A stretch of DNA of 13,558 bases from an uncultured Mobilibacterium sp. (GCA_947254375.1 CAMYCF010000014.1:1-13558), one strand, 5' to 3'. Positions 1-8,052 are shown, counted from the first letter of the stretch. Notes: generated from the letters alone by a model not told the origin. Numbers and translations: made by a program.

Positions 1-177
1 GGTTTAGTCGCACATGCGAAACATAGCATAACGACAGGCAGGCTTGAAGGCTACAACAACAAGATAAAAGTAGTAAAGAGGATTGGCTACGGTTACAGGA
101 ATGAAGAGTACTTTTTCACTTTGATTAAGTACCTATCGCTTCCTGCGAATCGAAACCAATCCCCCAAAAATCCGTGA
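1..177 (+). CDS. ISL3-family transposase, C-terminal end (partial)
   Basis: This is the last 58 codons of a transposase whose start lies outside the window. Reading frame 1 gives a tail with the block TGRLEGYNNKIKVVKRIGYG and then YRNEEYFF. This is the conserved C-terminal signature of ISL3-family DDE transposases. The Glu of LEG is expected to be the last catalytic acidic residue, by family knowledge. The stop is TGA at 175-177. Such enzymes cut and paste their own insertion sequence. Whether the whole element is intact cannot be seen, and I could not identify its right terminal inverted repeat with confidence between the stop and the next gene's terminator at 206-243. The element therefore ends about 30-100 bp from the 3' end of the surface protein gene and does not appear to interrupt it. 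Confidence 0.85.
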   Translation, partial: GLVAHAKHSITTGRLEGYNNKIKVVKRIGYGYRNEEYFFTLIKYLSLPANRNQSPKNP

Positions 178-205
178 AGATCCACAAAAATGATATTTAT
201 GCCCG

Positions 206-243
206 TAAAAAACGACGCCCCGGGGATCTCCCCTCGGGACGCC
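206..243 (-). terminator. Intrinsic terminator of the large surface protein gene
   Basis: On the minus strand a GC-rich hairpin (214-243) with G-U pairs and one bulged A is followed by six T (207-212). It lies 37 bp past the stop codon of the surface protein gene, as expected for a Rho-independent terminator. Confidence 0.8.
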
Positions 244-279
244 GTTCACAGTCCGTTATTTTATCATCTTTATCATCAA

Positions 280-3057
280 CTATATTTTGCGCCTTCTTCC
301 GGCGAGTGCCGCGGCCGCCGCAACGGCCAATGCCAGGATCGTCGCGTAAACAGGTATCGATGAGTCATCGCCCGTGTCGACCGTAGCAGGCTTGTTCGAC
401 TCTATGTATTTATTCGTGATATCGTACCCGTCCTGAGTCATGGTGTAACCCTTCGGTACCGATACCTCTTTGACCTCATACTTGATCTTGTTCAGATCCT
501 TGTCGTATACCGGGATATCCTTCCACGAATATTTCTGAGTCATGTCCGTTCCGGCCTTCAGTGTCACGGCGTCTCCGACCTGCTCTTTCGAGCCGTCGCC
601 CTTGACCCTGTAAAGCGCTACTTTTACCGCCGGGTGATCCTTCTTGGAACCCGTCCATGTCTTCGTTCCGCTTATCTCGGTCTTAGGAGCATAACGGTTG
701 ACGAGGACGAGAGGATCGTCGCTCTTTTCAGCGACATAGTCCGCCGGGACTTTTACTTCTTCTGCGAAGTAGTTGATCTTCGTGCCGTCCTTCTCGGCGA
801 CAGGCAGATCTTTGAATGTGTATTCCTTCGTTCCGGACTTGAGCGTGACCGGATCTCCGACAGCCGTCTTGTTGTCTTTGTCGCCTTTGTAAAGCTGAAT
901 CTCGACATCAGGGACCGTCACTCCTTCAGGCACCTTCCACGTCTTTGTTACCTTGACATCAGCCTTCTTGACGACATTTGCAAGAGGGACTTGGAAGTCT
1001 TTGAATTTGACGGTGTGCATCGCAGTCCCGTCAGCGCTGGCGATGTCTTTCTCCTGAAGTTCACCTTCGGTCATCTTTCCTACGCTGAAGACCTCGTACG
1101 TCTCCGTGCCGATCTCATTGAACTTCAGGAGATCCTCAATAGGAGTACCGTCGACTTCCGAAGGAAGATCCTTGATCGTTGCGGTGTACTTGTTGTCTTT
1201 TGTGAGGTCGAACGTGCCCACGAGCGTTTTACCGAGGTATGCCTCTACTTTGACATCGTGTGCTTTTACGCCGTCCCACGTCTTCGTCATGACGAAATTC
1301 TTGACAGGATTTCCTTCGACCGGCTTTTTACCGATCTGAAGGTGACCGTTCGATCCGATACCGCCCCCGCCGTCTCCGGCAGTGTTGCCGTAGATCTTGA
1401 GGTCCGTTTTATCGGCTGCTATGTCGGCCTTCGCGTAATCCATTATCGCCTTCAAACCGAACGCTTTGTCATTGTAGAACGACGGATCTGCTGCGGTGTC
1501 TCCCGCCTTATATCTCGCATTTGCTTCGTCCGAATACCATGCGATCGGGAATCCGTTCAGCATCCTCGTCGGAAGCGAGATAGCGTAGTGGGAGGTCTGG
1601 CTCGGAGTGAAATAGTCCTTGTGCTTTTCTCTTGAGAAGAAGTCGTCGCCTGCGTTTTTCGCTGTGTTGCGATATGCAAGGGCACCATCCTCAAGCTGGA
1701 ACTCAAAGTCGCCGATCGGGCATATCCAAATGCCGCCGCCTTCATTCTTCGAGGTGTTGTCGCGTACGAGTGCAGTCTCAAGGACGAGGTCGTAAGGGAC
1801 CGTCTTGAGGTGGATCCCGCCGCCGTGTGTCTTCGCCGAATTTCCGGTTATCGTACCTTTCTTCAGGTGGACGTTGTGGGACTTGACGAGTATACCGCCG
1901 CCGTCGCCGTCACCGTAGTTGCCGATCGCCTTGTTGTTGCTGATCGTTCCGCCGTTCATCGTAAAGGAAGCAGGGAATATCTCGAACCATCTGTCTTTTG
2001 AAACGGCCGGTGCCGGATCATTGATAGTTTCAGGGCGTCCTGCGTAGTTGAACATGAGCCAGTCGGTAACGTAAACTCCGCCGCCGTCGCCCTGAGATTC
2101 ATTTCCGTCGATCAAGCCGCCGTCCATCGTAAAGCCCGCATTCCCGTTGACCATAAGGCCGCCGCAGAAATAGCTTCCTTTGTTTCCCGATATCGTGCCG
2201 CCCGTCATTTCGAACGATGATTTCCTGCCGGCGATATTGAGCAGATCCTGTTCCGTCAGATTCGGCCTGCGATACATATTGTTGTTGTAATCGAAAAGAT
2301 CGTACATCAGGATCCTTCCGACCGTAACGCCTCCGATACCGCCTGAATTTCCGCTGATCTCGCCGCCGGTCATCTTCATCTTGGCTCCGCTCTTGAGGCT
2401 CACGCCGCCGGCGTCGTAATAATTGGAGGTCGCGTTCTTCGAGATCTTTCCGCCGTTCATAACGAGGGAGGCTCCGTCGGACATCTGTACCGCCGATTCT
2501 CCGGAAGCGTTGCCGGAGATCTCACCTTCGTTCAGGACCGTCTGCGACTTGTCCCCTTGGAGCCTGACCGGGCTGAAAGAACCTTCCGTCTTCTGATTCG
2601 TTACCTTCGCTCCGTTGAACTCCAAATAGCCTTCCGAGAGAATAGCTCCCTTTGAAGTTTCGTTTTTACCGTCGAATGTCAGATCGATAGCTTTTCCTTT
2701 TTCGCCCAGCTTGAGCGATCCTGAGGAAGCGACATTGATCATATAGTCGCCGCTGAAACTGCCGCCTCTGACAAATACCGATTTCGCCGCTGATGTGATC
2801 GTCACGGAACCCGAGATGTTCAACGCCGAGGTAAAAACATACTCTCCGCCGCCCAAAACGATGTTCGTTTGGTTCTGATCGACAGCAACCTTCAGTTCGT
2901 CAAAATTACTTACCGTAACCTGACCGCGTGTGGTTGTCACTTCTTTCGGCGATGCTGACGGTGATGTGTTCGCTTCCGCATAGGCCGGGATACCGCTGCC
3001 GAGCAGAGTCACTACCAACATCAGACTCAAAAGAAGTCCTGTAGCTTTCTTCTTCAT
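280..3057 (-). CDS. Wall-anchored surface protein: beta-helix stalk plus three CnaB domains
   Basis: This is a 925-residue secreted protein, probably an adhesin or surface structural protein. Residues 1 to about 28 form a signal peptide (MKKK, hydrophobic core, AYA cleavage site). Residues of about 45-570 carry many repeats of the type F-x-M-x-GG-x-I-S-x-N...GGG, typical of right-handed parallel beta-helix proteins (Chlamydia Pmp or pectate-lyase-like fold). Three CnaB-like domains follow at about 585-695, 696-793 and 794-884. Each starts with a T-K-T-W motif. In the last two, the candidate isopeptide residues are visible: Lys705/Asn787 and Lys799/Asn882, with Glu in AEEV and VKEV. The C-terminus has PATVDTGD (890-897), a hydrophobic segment and the tail GRRRKI, an LPxTG-like sorting signal with a non-canonical motif. 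The start is set by AGGGGG five bases upstream of ATG. Ligand and exact function are unknown. It is transcribed alone, from the promoter at 3211-3239 to the terminator at 206-243. Confidence 0.9.
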   Translation of the reverse strand: MKKKATGLLLSLMLVVTLLGSGIPAYAEANTSPSASPKEVTTTRGQVTVSNFDELKVAVDQNQTNIVLGGGEYVFTSALNISGSVTITSAAKSVFVRGGSFSGDYMINVASSGSLKLGEKGKAIDLTFDGKNETSKGAILSEGYLEFNGAKVTNQKTEGSFSPVRLQGDKSQTVLNEGEISGNASGESAVQMSDGASLVMNGGKISKNATSNYYDAGGVSLKSGAKMKMTGGEISGNSGGIGGVTVGRILMYDLFDYNNNMYRRPNLTEQDLLNIAGRKSSFEMTGGTISGNKGSYFCGGLMVNGNAGFTMDGGLIDGNESQGDGGGVYVTDWLMFNYAGRPETINDPAPAVSKDRWFEIFPASFTMNGGTISNNKAIGNYGDGDGGGILVKSHNVHLKKGTITGNSAKTHGGGIHLKTVPYDLVLETALVRDNTSKNEGGGIWICPIGDFEFQLEDGALAYRNTAKNAGDDFFSREKHKDYFTPSQTSHYAISLPTRMLNGFPIAWYSDEANARYKAGDTAADPSFYNDKAFGLKAIMDYAKADIAADKTDLKIYGNTAGDGGGGIGSNGHLQIGKKPVEGNPVKNFVMTKTWDGVKAHDVKVEAYLGKTLVGTFDLTKDNKYTATIKDLPSEVDGTPIEDLLKFNEIGTETYEVFSVGKMTEGELQEKDIASADGTAMHTVKFKDFQVPLANVVKKADVKVTKTWKVPEGVTVPDVEIQLYKGDKDNKTAVGDPVTLKSGTKEYTFKDLPVAEKDGTKINYFAEEVKVPADYVAEKSDDPLVLVNRYAPKTEISGTKTWTGSKKDHPAVKVALYRVKGDGSKEQVGDAVTLKAGTDMTQKYSWKDIPVYDKDLNKIKYEVKEVSVPKGYTMTQDGYDITNKYIESNKPATVDTGDDSSIPVYATILALAVAAAAALAGRRRKI

Positions 3058-3204
3058 TCTCTCCCCCTGATTGTCTTTTGTTCGTGTTCTTAAGTTTTTT
3101 GCCTGCTAAAAATTGCCCGTTTAAAAAGTAGTTGATGATAAATTTTTCGATAAAAATTTTTTCAGATGGTCCTCTTCCTGCGATCCGCAGATAAGTTTTA
3201 AGAT
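3058..3204 (-). other. Long 5' leader of the surface protein gene
   Basis: The predicted start site near 3204 leaves about 147 untranslated bases before the ATG. The leader contains a GC hairpin close to its 5' end (CTGCG/CGCAG, 3178-3190) and an 8-bp AT-only inverted repeat with loop CGAT (3140-3159). The ribosome binding site AGGGGG is at 3063-3068. I looked for a cyclic di-GMP riboswitch and did not recognise its conserved core. No riboswitch class can be named. The rest of the 3058-3424 gap holds the promoter, a pair of GTAACA repeats and the terminator of the upstream export operon. Confidence 0.4.
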
Positions 3205-3210
3205 TTATAA

Positions 3211-3239
3211 AATATATACTATCTTTAGCTTTCAGTCAA
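3211..3239 (-). promoter_or_regulatory. Sigma-70/SigA promoter of the surface protein gene
   Basis: On the minus strand, TTGACT (3234-3239) is followed by a 17-base spacer and TATATT (3211-3216). That is near-consensus, with an AT-rich surround. It directs transcription into the surface protein gene. Confidence 0.75.
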
Positions 3240-3257
3240 TACTTTTATCGTAAAAAC

Positions 3258-3281
3258 TGTTACAAATTACAAAATTGTTAC
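3258..3281 (-). promoter_or_regulatory. GTAACA direct repeats upstream of the surface gene promoter
   Basis: TGTTAC on the + strand (GTAACA on the minus strand) occurs at 3258-3263 and 3276-3281, 18 bp apart, within AT-rich sequence about 20-42 bp upstream of the -35 box. The position would suit an activator site or UP element. No regulator can be named. Confidence 0.25.
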
Positions 3282-3285
3282 GTGA

Positions 3286-3324
3286 TAAAAAGAGGGAGCC
3301 GGCACCCCTTCGCACCGCGCTCCC
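3286..3324 (-). terminator. Intrinsic terminator of the first export operon
   Basis: On the minus strand GGGAGC (3319-3324) pairs with GCTCCC (3294-3299). Inner GGTGC/GTGCC pairs with G-U wobbles support it, and a T run follows (3287-3291). It lies about 100 bp past the permease stop and just upstream of the next gene's promoter, so it separates the two transcription units. Confidence 0.8.
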
Positions 3325-3424
3325 GCACCGTAAAACTTATTGATTTTTGTGTATTCAGAGCCCCGCGTTTCCGCCGCTCCGCCCCCTACGCTCGGGCCTT
3401 ACATTCTGACACTGCGCGCGGAAC

Positions 3425-4324
3425 TTATACCGACTTCCTGTTCCTTATGACATTCATGACTATATAGACGGCGACGAGAGCCGCCACGGTCAGTCCCAAT
3501 ATCATATATTTGGATCGCATGGAGACCAATTTGTCGTCGAAGTAAACGTTCCAGTCGACGAAGTCTTTTATCCAGTCCAGCGCCTTATCCGGGGCTCCGT
3601 CCGAAGCCATCTGCTCACACGCACCGCGCATGGCGTGGACGCGCATTATCGACGTACCGTAATATCCCGGGAAATACGAAACCACCCGTTGCAGATTTTT
3701 TGAGAACTGCGATATCGGCATGTAGGCGCCGCAGATGAAACCATAGCCGGCACTCACGATCGTTCCGACCGCGGAGATCTGCCCCTGCGAGCTCAGGAAA
3801 AAGTTCACCCCGCTCGAAAGCGCCGTGCCGAACATCGACAGCAACACCACGTCCAGCAGCAGGTAAGCTATGTCACCGCCGCTCATGTACCAGCCGACAT
3901 GATGTACATACGCCAGGCACAGGCCCGTTGCGGCAAAGCACACTATCAATGTTGAAATGAGCGCCGATATGTAATACCCGAGGGCGAGGAGCGCCGGCCT
4001 GACAGGTGCTACATTGAGGTCTCTGACGTTCCCGAGCGCCTTGTCCTGCACCATGACCATGTTTGAGCAAAACGCGACCGTGACGCACGAGACCGCGAGC
4101 ACGGATGAGGCGAGCTGGCCTCCTATAAAACCGTCGATCACGGAGTCGGATAACCCCACGCCCTGAAGGACCGTTGAGGTAAAACCGTCTTTGTACGACT
4201 TCCATAAAAACGTCGAGTACAGCAAAAGCAATATTGCGGGGGTGATCATGGATGCGAAGAACATCCCCCTGTCTTTAAAGAAAAGCTTTACATTTCTTTT
4301 TATGAGTGCGCTGAGCTTATTCAT
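3425..4324 (-). CDS. ABC-2 type transporter permease, partner of the DrrA-like ATPase
   Basis: This is a 299-residue integral membrane protein of the ABC-2 export permease class. A cytoplasmic N-terminus (MNKLSALIKRNVKLFFKDRG) is followed by about six hydrophobic segments, with a typical GAYMPISQFSKNLQRV stretch before the fifth region and a positive C-terminal tail (RNRKSV). It would form the membrane channel of an exporter powered by the ATPase encoded just upstream. The start at 4324 is chosen because GGAGGA (4333-4338) lies 8 bases before it and because MNKL is the usual N-terminus. A longer reading from 4372 would lie deep inside the ATPase gene. The ATG overlaps the ATPase stop by 8 bases (ATGAATAA), which implies translational coupling. 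The substrate (drug, lipid or peptide) cannot be inferred. A terminator follows at 3286-3324. Confidence 0.87.
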   Translation of the reverse strand: MNKLSALIKRNVKLFFKDRGMFFASMITPAILLLLYSTFLWKSYKDGFTSTVLQGVGLSDSVIDGFIGGQLASSVLAVSCVTVAFCSNMVMVQDKALGNVRDLNVAPVRPALLALGYYISALISTLIVCFAATGLCLAYVHHVGWYMSGGDIAYLLLDVVLLSMFGTALSSGVNFFLSSQGQISAVGTIVSAGYGFICGAYMPISQFSKNLQRVVSYFPGYYGTSIMRVHAMRGACEQMASDGAPDKALDWIKDFVDWNVYFDDKLVSMRSKYMILGLTVAALVAVYIVMNVIRNRKSV

Positions 4325-5249
4325 CGGCGGCATCCTCCTCCGGGGCTTTTCCCGTGACGGCCAGAAATACATCGTCCATTTTACCCTTCGTGACTTCGTA
4401 GTCTTTGAATACTTCCGGGTTTCTGACGATAAGCTCGGTGGCCTCCTCCGTACCTTTTACCGCGAACCTGTACGCGTCGCGAAGCTTTTCGAAATCATCG
4501 CTGAAATTCCTGACAACATCTTCGGTCACCCCGTAGAGGGTTATAAAATCGCCGGTGTACGAATTCTTGAGATCGAGCGGCGTCCCTTCCGCCACGATCC
4601 TGCCGCTGTCTATTATTACGACATAATCGGCGTCCGCCGCCTCTTCCATGTAGTGCGTGGTCAGAAGGACTGTCATGTTCTCGTTCCTGCGTAGGTCGCC
4701 GATGACCTTCCATATCATCTTTCGCGTCTGCGGGTCGAGTCCCGTCGTCGGCTCGTCGAGGATAAGTATCTTCGGCGAATGCAGGATCGCACGCGCTATA
4801 TCGATCCGCCGTCTCTGGCCGCCGGAAAGTTTTTTGAGGGGTCTTTTGAGTATGTCGCCGAAATCGAGCAGCTCCGTGAGCTCATCCAGCCTTTGTCTGA
4901 ACGCGGTGCCGTGGATCCCGTAAAGGGCCGCCCTGCTCGCAAGGTTGTCGTATACCGAGAGCTGTTTGTCAAGTGCCGACTCCTGGAAGACGACGCCTAT
5001 TTCATTCTTGATGCTACTGATGTCTTTGGAAAGTTCGCGGCCGTCTATCGTGACCGATCCGCCGTCGGCACGGAGCTGACCGCAGATGATATTTATCGTG
5101 GTCGATTTTCCGGCTCCGTTCACACCGAGGAAGGCGAAAAGCTCTCCCTCCCTGACCCTGAAGCTGAGGTCGCGGACGGCCCTGATGTCGCCGAACGATT
5201 TATCCAAATGTTTGATCTCTATGATGTTTCCCATGGTTCTCTCTGTCAT
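4317..5249 (-). CDS. ABC transporter ATP-binding protein, DrrA-like
   Basis: This is a 310-residue cytoplasmic ATPase that energises the adjacent ABC-2 permease. The motifs are complete and in order: Walker A GVNGAGKST (42-50), Q-loop Gln89, signature LSGGQ (141-145), Walker B ILILDEP (161-167) and H-loop His199. The sequence resembles the DrrA/daunorubicin-resistance and CcmA group of exporter ATPases, with a C-terminal extension after about residue 230. The start is uncertain. ATG at 5249 has no clear ribosome binding site, and the internal ATG at 5234 (MGNIIEIKHL) has only GAGAGA upstream but fits the family N-terminus better. The -10-like TATAGT at 5261-5266 (minus strand) could be the promoter, though the -35 match (TTGCAC, 15-base spacer) is poor. 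The substrate is unknown. Confidence 0.9.
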   Translation of the reverse strand: MTERTMGNIIEIKHLDKSFGDIRAVRDLSFRVREGELFAFLGVNGAGKSTTINIICGQLRADGGSVTIDGRELSKDISSIKNEIGVVFQESALDKQLSVYDNLASRAALYGIHGTAFRQRLDELTELLDFGDILKRPLKKLSGGQRRRIDIARAILHSPKILILDEPTTGLDPQTRKMIWKVIGDLRRNENMTVLLTTHYMEEAADADYVVIIDSGRIVAEGTPLDLKNSYTGDFITLYGVTEDVVRNFSDDFEKLRDAYRFAVKGTEEATELIVRNPEVFKDYEVTKGKMDDVFLAVTGKAPEEDAADE

Positions 5250-5290
5250 GTCTGGCGTGTACTATAAAAATGGGTGTTGCCGTGCAATAT

Positions 5291-5334
5291 AAAAGGGGCT
5301 TCCGTTGGGTGTATATTACCATAAAGTCAGCCCC
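5291..5334 (-). terminator. Possible terminator between the two export operons
   Basis: On the minus strand GGGGCT (5329-5334) can pair with AGCCCC (5295-5300), followed by TTTTATAT. The loop is large (28 bases) with only a small inner GGT/ACC stem, so efficiency is doubtful. If it leaks, both transporter pairs would be cotranscribed. Confidence 0.4.
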
Positions 5335-5374
5335 GTATGTTAGATTTTATGAGGTTTTTACGCTGATTTTTCTA

Positions 5375-7102
5375 TTACGTCTCAGCAAGCCGCTTCGGGC
5401 CTTTTATAAACAGAAATGTCAAAGCGCCCGCCGTTTCCGCGAGGAGAACGATGAAACCGGCAACGTGCGCGCCGACGAGACCTCCGCCCTGGTTTTTTAT
5501 CGTGATCATCATGATGAACTGCGGTGCGACCGCGAGAAGACCCCAGAGGAGGCCCGCGTATACGAGCAGGACGTTTTTACCGCCCTTCATCATCTCGACC
5601 TCGTTTTCCCAGTCCAATTTCGTATAATACACGCCGATGCACATTATTATCGTTCCTATCAAAAGCGTATCGAGCAGGAATACCGCCGTAAAATATACGC
5701 CGAGCGCGGCCGGCACGCGGAACACGATGTATAGCACGATCAGCACAGCCAAGGTAGGAAGTGCGTTCAGCTCCGTCTGCGGCACCAGCTTCGCTCCGAT
5801 ATATTTCCTCCAATCCACCGGCAGGCTCTTGATGAAGAAGAAATCCGCACCGTCCCTGCTCACGGCGAACTGATATCCCATAGTCGCGGACATCCCGCAG
5901 AATGCGACCACGCCCAGGAGCCCCCACGTTATGTACATGATCATCGGCTTATCGAAAGTTGCTCCGGCAAAAATCTCCCTCACGCCGGCGAGCCCGTGTA
6001 TCGGCGAATGCTTCATGTTCAGATACCAGGAGCATGCGAGTATCGCGATGAGATAGATCGGCATTACGAGCGTGCTCACTATAAATTGGTTGAAAAATGT
6101 GGGCGTCCGCTTTACCGACGTCCAGTCCCTGCTCTTGTGCGCCTTGTACTCAGAGCGCCTTGACAGCACCGATAAAAGCTCGTTGTTCACATATTTTTTG
6201 TTGCTCTTCTTTGCCCCCGACTGCACCGACGAGACCGAGGTAAAATACCATTTCTTCGCGACCTTATACAGTATCGCCCCGTAAAAGACAGTCGTCGCGA
6301 TCATCGCGATCACCGATAAAAACACCCTGACCGCCGCCCCCGAGAAGAGTCCGTTTGTAAAAAACATAGGCAGGCACAGTATGCCCATCACTATGTTGAA
6401 CGCCTTTCCCGCTGCGCCGCCCGTCATATCGAATGAAATGCCGGAATTCGGATTGAAGAAAAACTGCGAGCCGATACCGATCGCTATACTGAAGACCATT
6501 ACGATCAGTCCGAAGACCATCGTAAATCTGTCCTTGTTTCTCGCGAAGGACGAAAATCTCATTATTATCGTCGTAAAAGCCGCCACCGCAAGTTCAAGCG
6601 ATACAGAAACGATCACGAACAGAAATATTATCGCCGGATACATGCGCCCCGGTGCATTTGCCGCTATCAGCCCGAATATGCCGAGCGGAAGAAATATCAG
6701 GTTGGTCAAAGACGATGTGATGAGCGCCTGTATTATCTTGCACGTCATCACGGCCTCCGGCGAAAGCGGCAGGCTCATATAAAAGTCTATGTCCTTAACG
6801 TAATAGAGGATGTTCACCACGTTAAATATGCCGAAGAGTATATTCGACAGAAGCAGGAGCATGCAGAAAAGGAATACGATCGCTACCGGATCCTTCAGCC
6901 TCAGTCCCAGTACGAAGCCCCACTGGCCCATGACCAGCGCCAGCAGAATAATGGCGATCACCTTCCCCGCGAGCGAACCTCCGCCCTTTTTCTTTCCCTT
7001 CGAGTCACCCGGGTTTCGGATGCCCTCGTGGAACTCGCCTTTCAGGAGGACTTTGATAAAAGTCCTCATCGCTTTTCCTTCTCTTTTATACATGGAGATC
7101 AT
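5375..7102 (-). CDS. Large multi-spanning ABC export permease (575 aa)
   Basis: This is an integral membrane protein of 575 residues with roughly 12 hydrophobic segments: a first half at about residues 48-285, a cytoplasmic loop near 290-335 (rich in Lys/Ser, with KSNKKYVNNELLS), and a second half to the C-terminus. This long form belongs with the ABC-2-like permeases that pair with EcsA/YxlF-type ATPases in Firmicutes. The exact Pfam family (for example a putative ABC exporter family) is not certain. The start at 7102 is supported by GGAGGT (7110-7115) with a 7-base spacing, lying inside the last codons of the ATPase gene. The ATG directly follows that gene's TAG, so the two are translationally coupled. 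A second candidate, ATG at 7069 (MRTFIKVLLKGEF), has AGAAGGA upstream. The substrate is unknown. Confidence 0.85.
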   Translation of the reverse strand: MISMYKREGKAMRTFIKVLLKGEFHEGIRNPGDSKGKKKGGGSLAGKVIAIILLALVMGQWGFVLGLRLKDPVAIVFLFCMLLLLSNILFGIFNVVNILYYVKDIDFYMSLPLSPEAVMTCKIIQALITSSLTNLIFLPLGIFGLIAANAPGRMYPAIIFLFVIVSVSLELAVAAFTTIIMRFSSFARNKDRFTMVFGLIVMVFSIAIGIGSQFFFNPNSGISFDMTGGAAGKAFNIVMGILCLPMFFTNGLFSGAAVRVFLSVIAMIATTVFYGAILYKVAKKWYFTSVSSVQSGAKKSNKKYVNNELLSVLSRRSEYKAHKSRDWTSVKRTPTFFNQFIVSTLVMPIYLIAILACSWYLNMKHSPIHGLAGVREIFAGATFDKPMIMYITWGLLGVVAFCGMSATMGYQFAVSRDGADFFFIKSLPVDWRKYIGAKLVPQTELNALPTLAVLIVLYIVFRVPAALGVYFTAVFLLDTLLIGTIIMCIGVYYTKLDWENEVEMMKGGKNVLLVYAGLLWGLLAVAPQFIMMITIKNQGGGLVGAHVAGFIVLLAETAGALTFLFIKGPKRLAET

Positions 7103-7921
7103 CTATTTTACCTCCGGATCTGCGGCGGGCACTTCCGCTTCTGACTCCGCTGCCGCGGGTGCCGGCGCTTCGGCTGCTACCGCCTCTTCTGCGGCCGGCA
7201 TTTCTCCCGTGAGCTCGAGGAACATCTCCTCGAGAGAGCTTGTCTGAGAGAAGTGCTCCCGAAGTTCGGAAACGGTGCCGACAAACAGAAGTTTTCCCTT
7301 CGATATGACGCCGACCCTGTCGACGACTTTCTCCGCAACGTCGAGGACGTGAGTGGAGAAGAGGACCGTCTTTCCCTCGTCGGCGTGCCTGCGCATTCGC
7401 TGCTTAAGTATGTACGAAGCGCGAGGGTCGAGACCCGTCATCGGCTCGTCCAATATCCAGATCGACGGGTCGTGAAGGAGGGCCCCCATGACCATCATCT
7501 TCTGGCGCATTCCGTGCGAGTACGACATTATCTGGTTATCGAGCTGATTTTCCATTTCAAATTCGGCCGCAAGGCGCGCGACCCTCTCGGTTCTCACATC
7601 GTCAGGGACGCCGTAGATGTCCGCCATAAAACGCAGGAACTCGTGTCCTTTGAGGCGCAGCATGTGGTCCGGCGTGTCGCTTACGTAGCCGAAAGTTTTC
7701 TTCGCTTCGACGTTGCTGTTTCGCATCTCGACGCCGTTAAGTTTTATCTCGCCCGAATCCGGCGCGAGGATCCCGACCAGCATTTTTATCAGGGTGCTCT
7801 TTCCGGCTCCGTTCGGGCCGAGCAGGCCGAAGATTTCTCCGTCTTTTATATCGAGGCTGAGGTCGTTTACCGCCTTCGCTGCGCCTCCGTAAGATTTGTT
7901 GAGATCTTTTATTTCTATCAT
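7103..7921 (-). CDS. ABC transporter ATP-binding protein, EcsA-like, with acidic Ala-rich tail
   Basis: This is a 272-residue cytoplasmic ATPase partnered with the 575-residue permease that follows without a gap. Visible motifs are Walker A GPNGAGKST (35-43), a variant signature YSHGM (134-138) in place of LSGGQ, Walker B IWILDEP (154-160) and H-loop His191. The Q-loop region (GYVSDTPDHM) lacks Gln, and the YSHGM signature is known from EcsA/YxlF-type exporters. The final 32 residues (about 241-272) are almost all Ala, Glu, Pro, Val, Ser and Asp, a low-complexity tail not needed for catalysis. The start is fixed by GGAGGG six bases before ATG. It is the first gene of its operon, with a possible extended -10 promoter at 7965-7973. 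Confidence 0.92.
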   Translation of the reverse strand: MIEIKDLNKSYGGAAKAVNDLSLDIKDGEIFGLLGPNGAGKSTLIKMLVGILAPDSGEIKLNGVEMRNSNVEAKKTFGYVSDTPDHMLRLKGHEFLRFMADIYGVPDDVRTERVARLAAEFEMENQLDNQIMSYSHGMRQKMMVMGALLHDPSIWILDEPMTGLDPRASYILKQRMRRHADEGKTVLFSTHVLDVAEKVVDRVGVISKGKLLFVGTVSELREHFSQTSSLEEMFLELTGEMPAAEEAVAAEAPAPAAAESEAEVPAADPEVK

Positions 7922-7964
7922 CCGATACCCTCCGAAATTTATCTGGATTTACAAAGATACGACT

Positions 7965-7973
7965 ATTGTAACA
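7965..7973 (-). promoter_or_regulatory. Extended -10 promoter candidate for the second export operon
   Basis: The minus strand reads TGTTACAAT: TACAAT at 7965-7970 with an upstream TG. No good -35 box is present 17 bases further up, so this would act as an extended -10 element. The start site would be about 37 bases before the ATPase ATG. Confidence 0.4.
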
Positions 7974-8000
7974 TACGGATCGCGGTCCTATGTGTTTTTT
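7971..8000 (+). terminator. Orphan + strand terminator 1
   Basis: ACATA(C)GGA (7971-7979) pairs with TCCTATGT (7986-7993) around a 6-base loop, with one bulged C. Six T follow (7995-8000). The stem is moderate. No + strand gene lies upstream of it, since the neighbouring export operon is on the minus strand. Confidence 0.5.
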
Positions 8001-8016
8001 ATTACATTAAAAGCAC

Positions 8017-8052
8017 CGCGCGCACCTTAACTGCACCACGCGCGCGTTTTTT
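8017..8052 (+). terminator. Orphan + strand terminator 2
   Basis: CGCGCGC (8017-8023) pairs with GCGCGCG (8040-8046), a 7-bp all-GC stem with a 16-base loop, followed by six T (8047-8052). It lies between divergently transcribed genes, 53 bp before the ATG at 8105. It may end transcripts entering from the left or act as an attenuator in the leader of the next gene. Confidence 0.6.

Noticed and set aside
634..1635. A 333-codon open frame on the + strand within the surface protein gene
   Set aside because: It is antisense to the well-supported surface protein, rich in Arg, Val and Leu with no recognisable domain, and has no convincing ribosome binding site. It arises from the GC-rich third positions of the true gene.
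3058..3204. Cyclic di-GMP (GEMM) riboswitch in the surface protein leader
   Set aside because: Some GGCAAA-like words occur, but the conserved paired elements and tetraloop/receptor of the class were not found.
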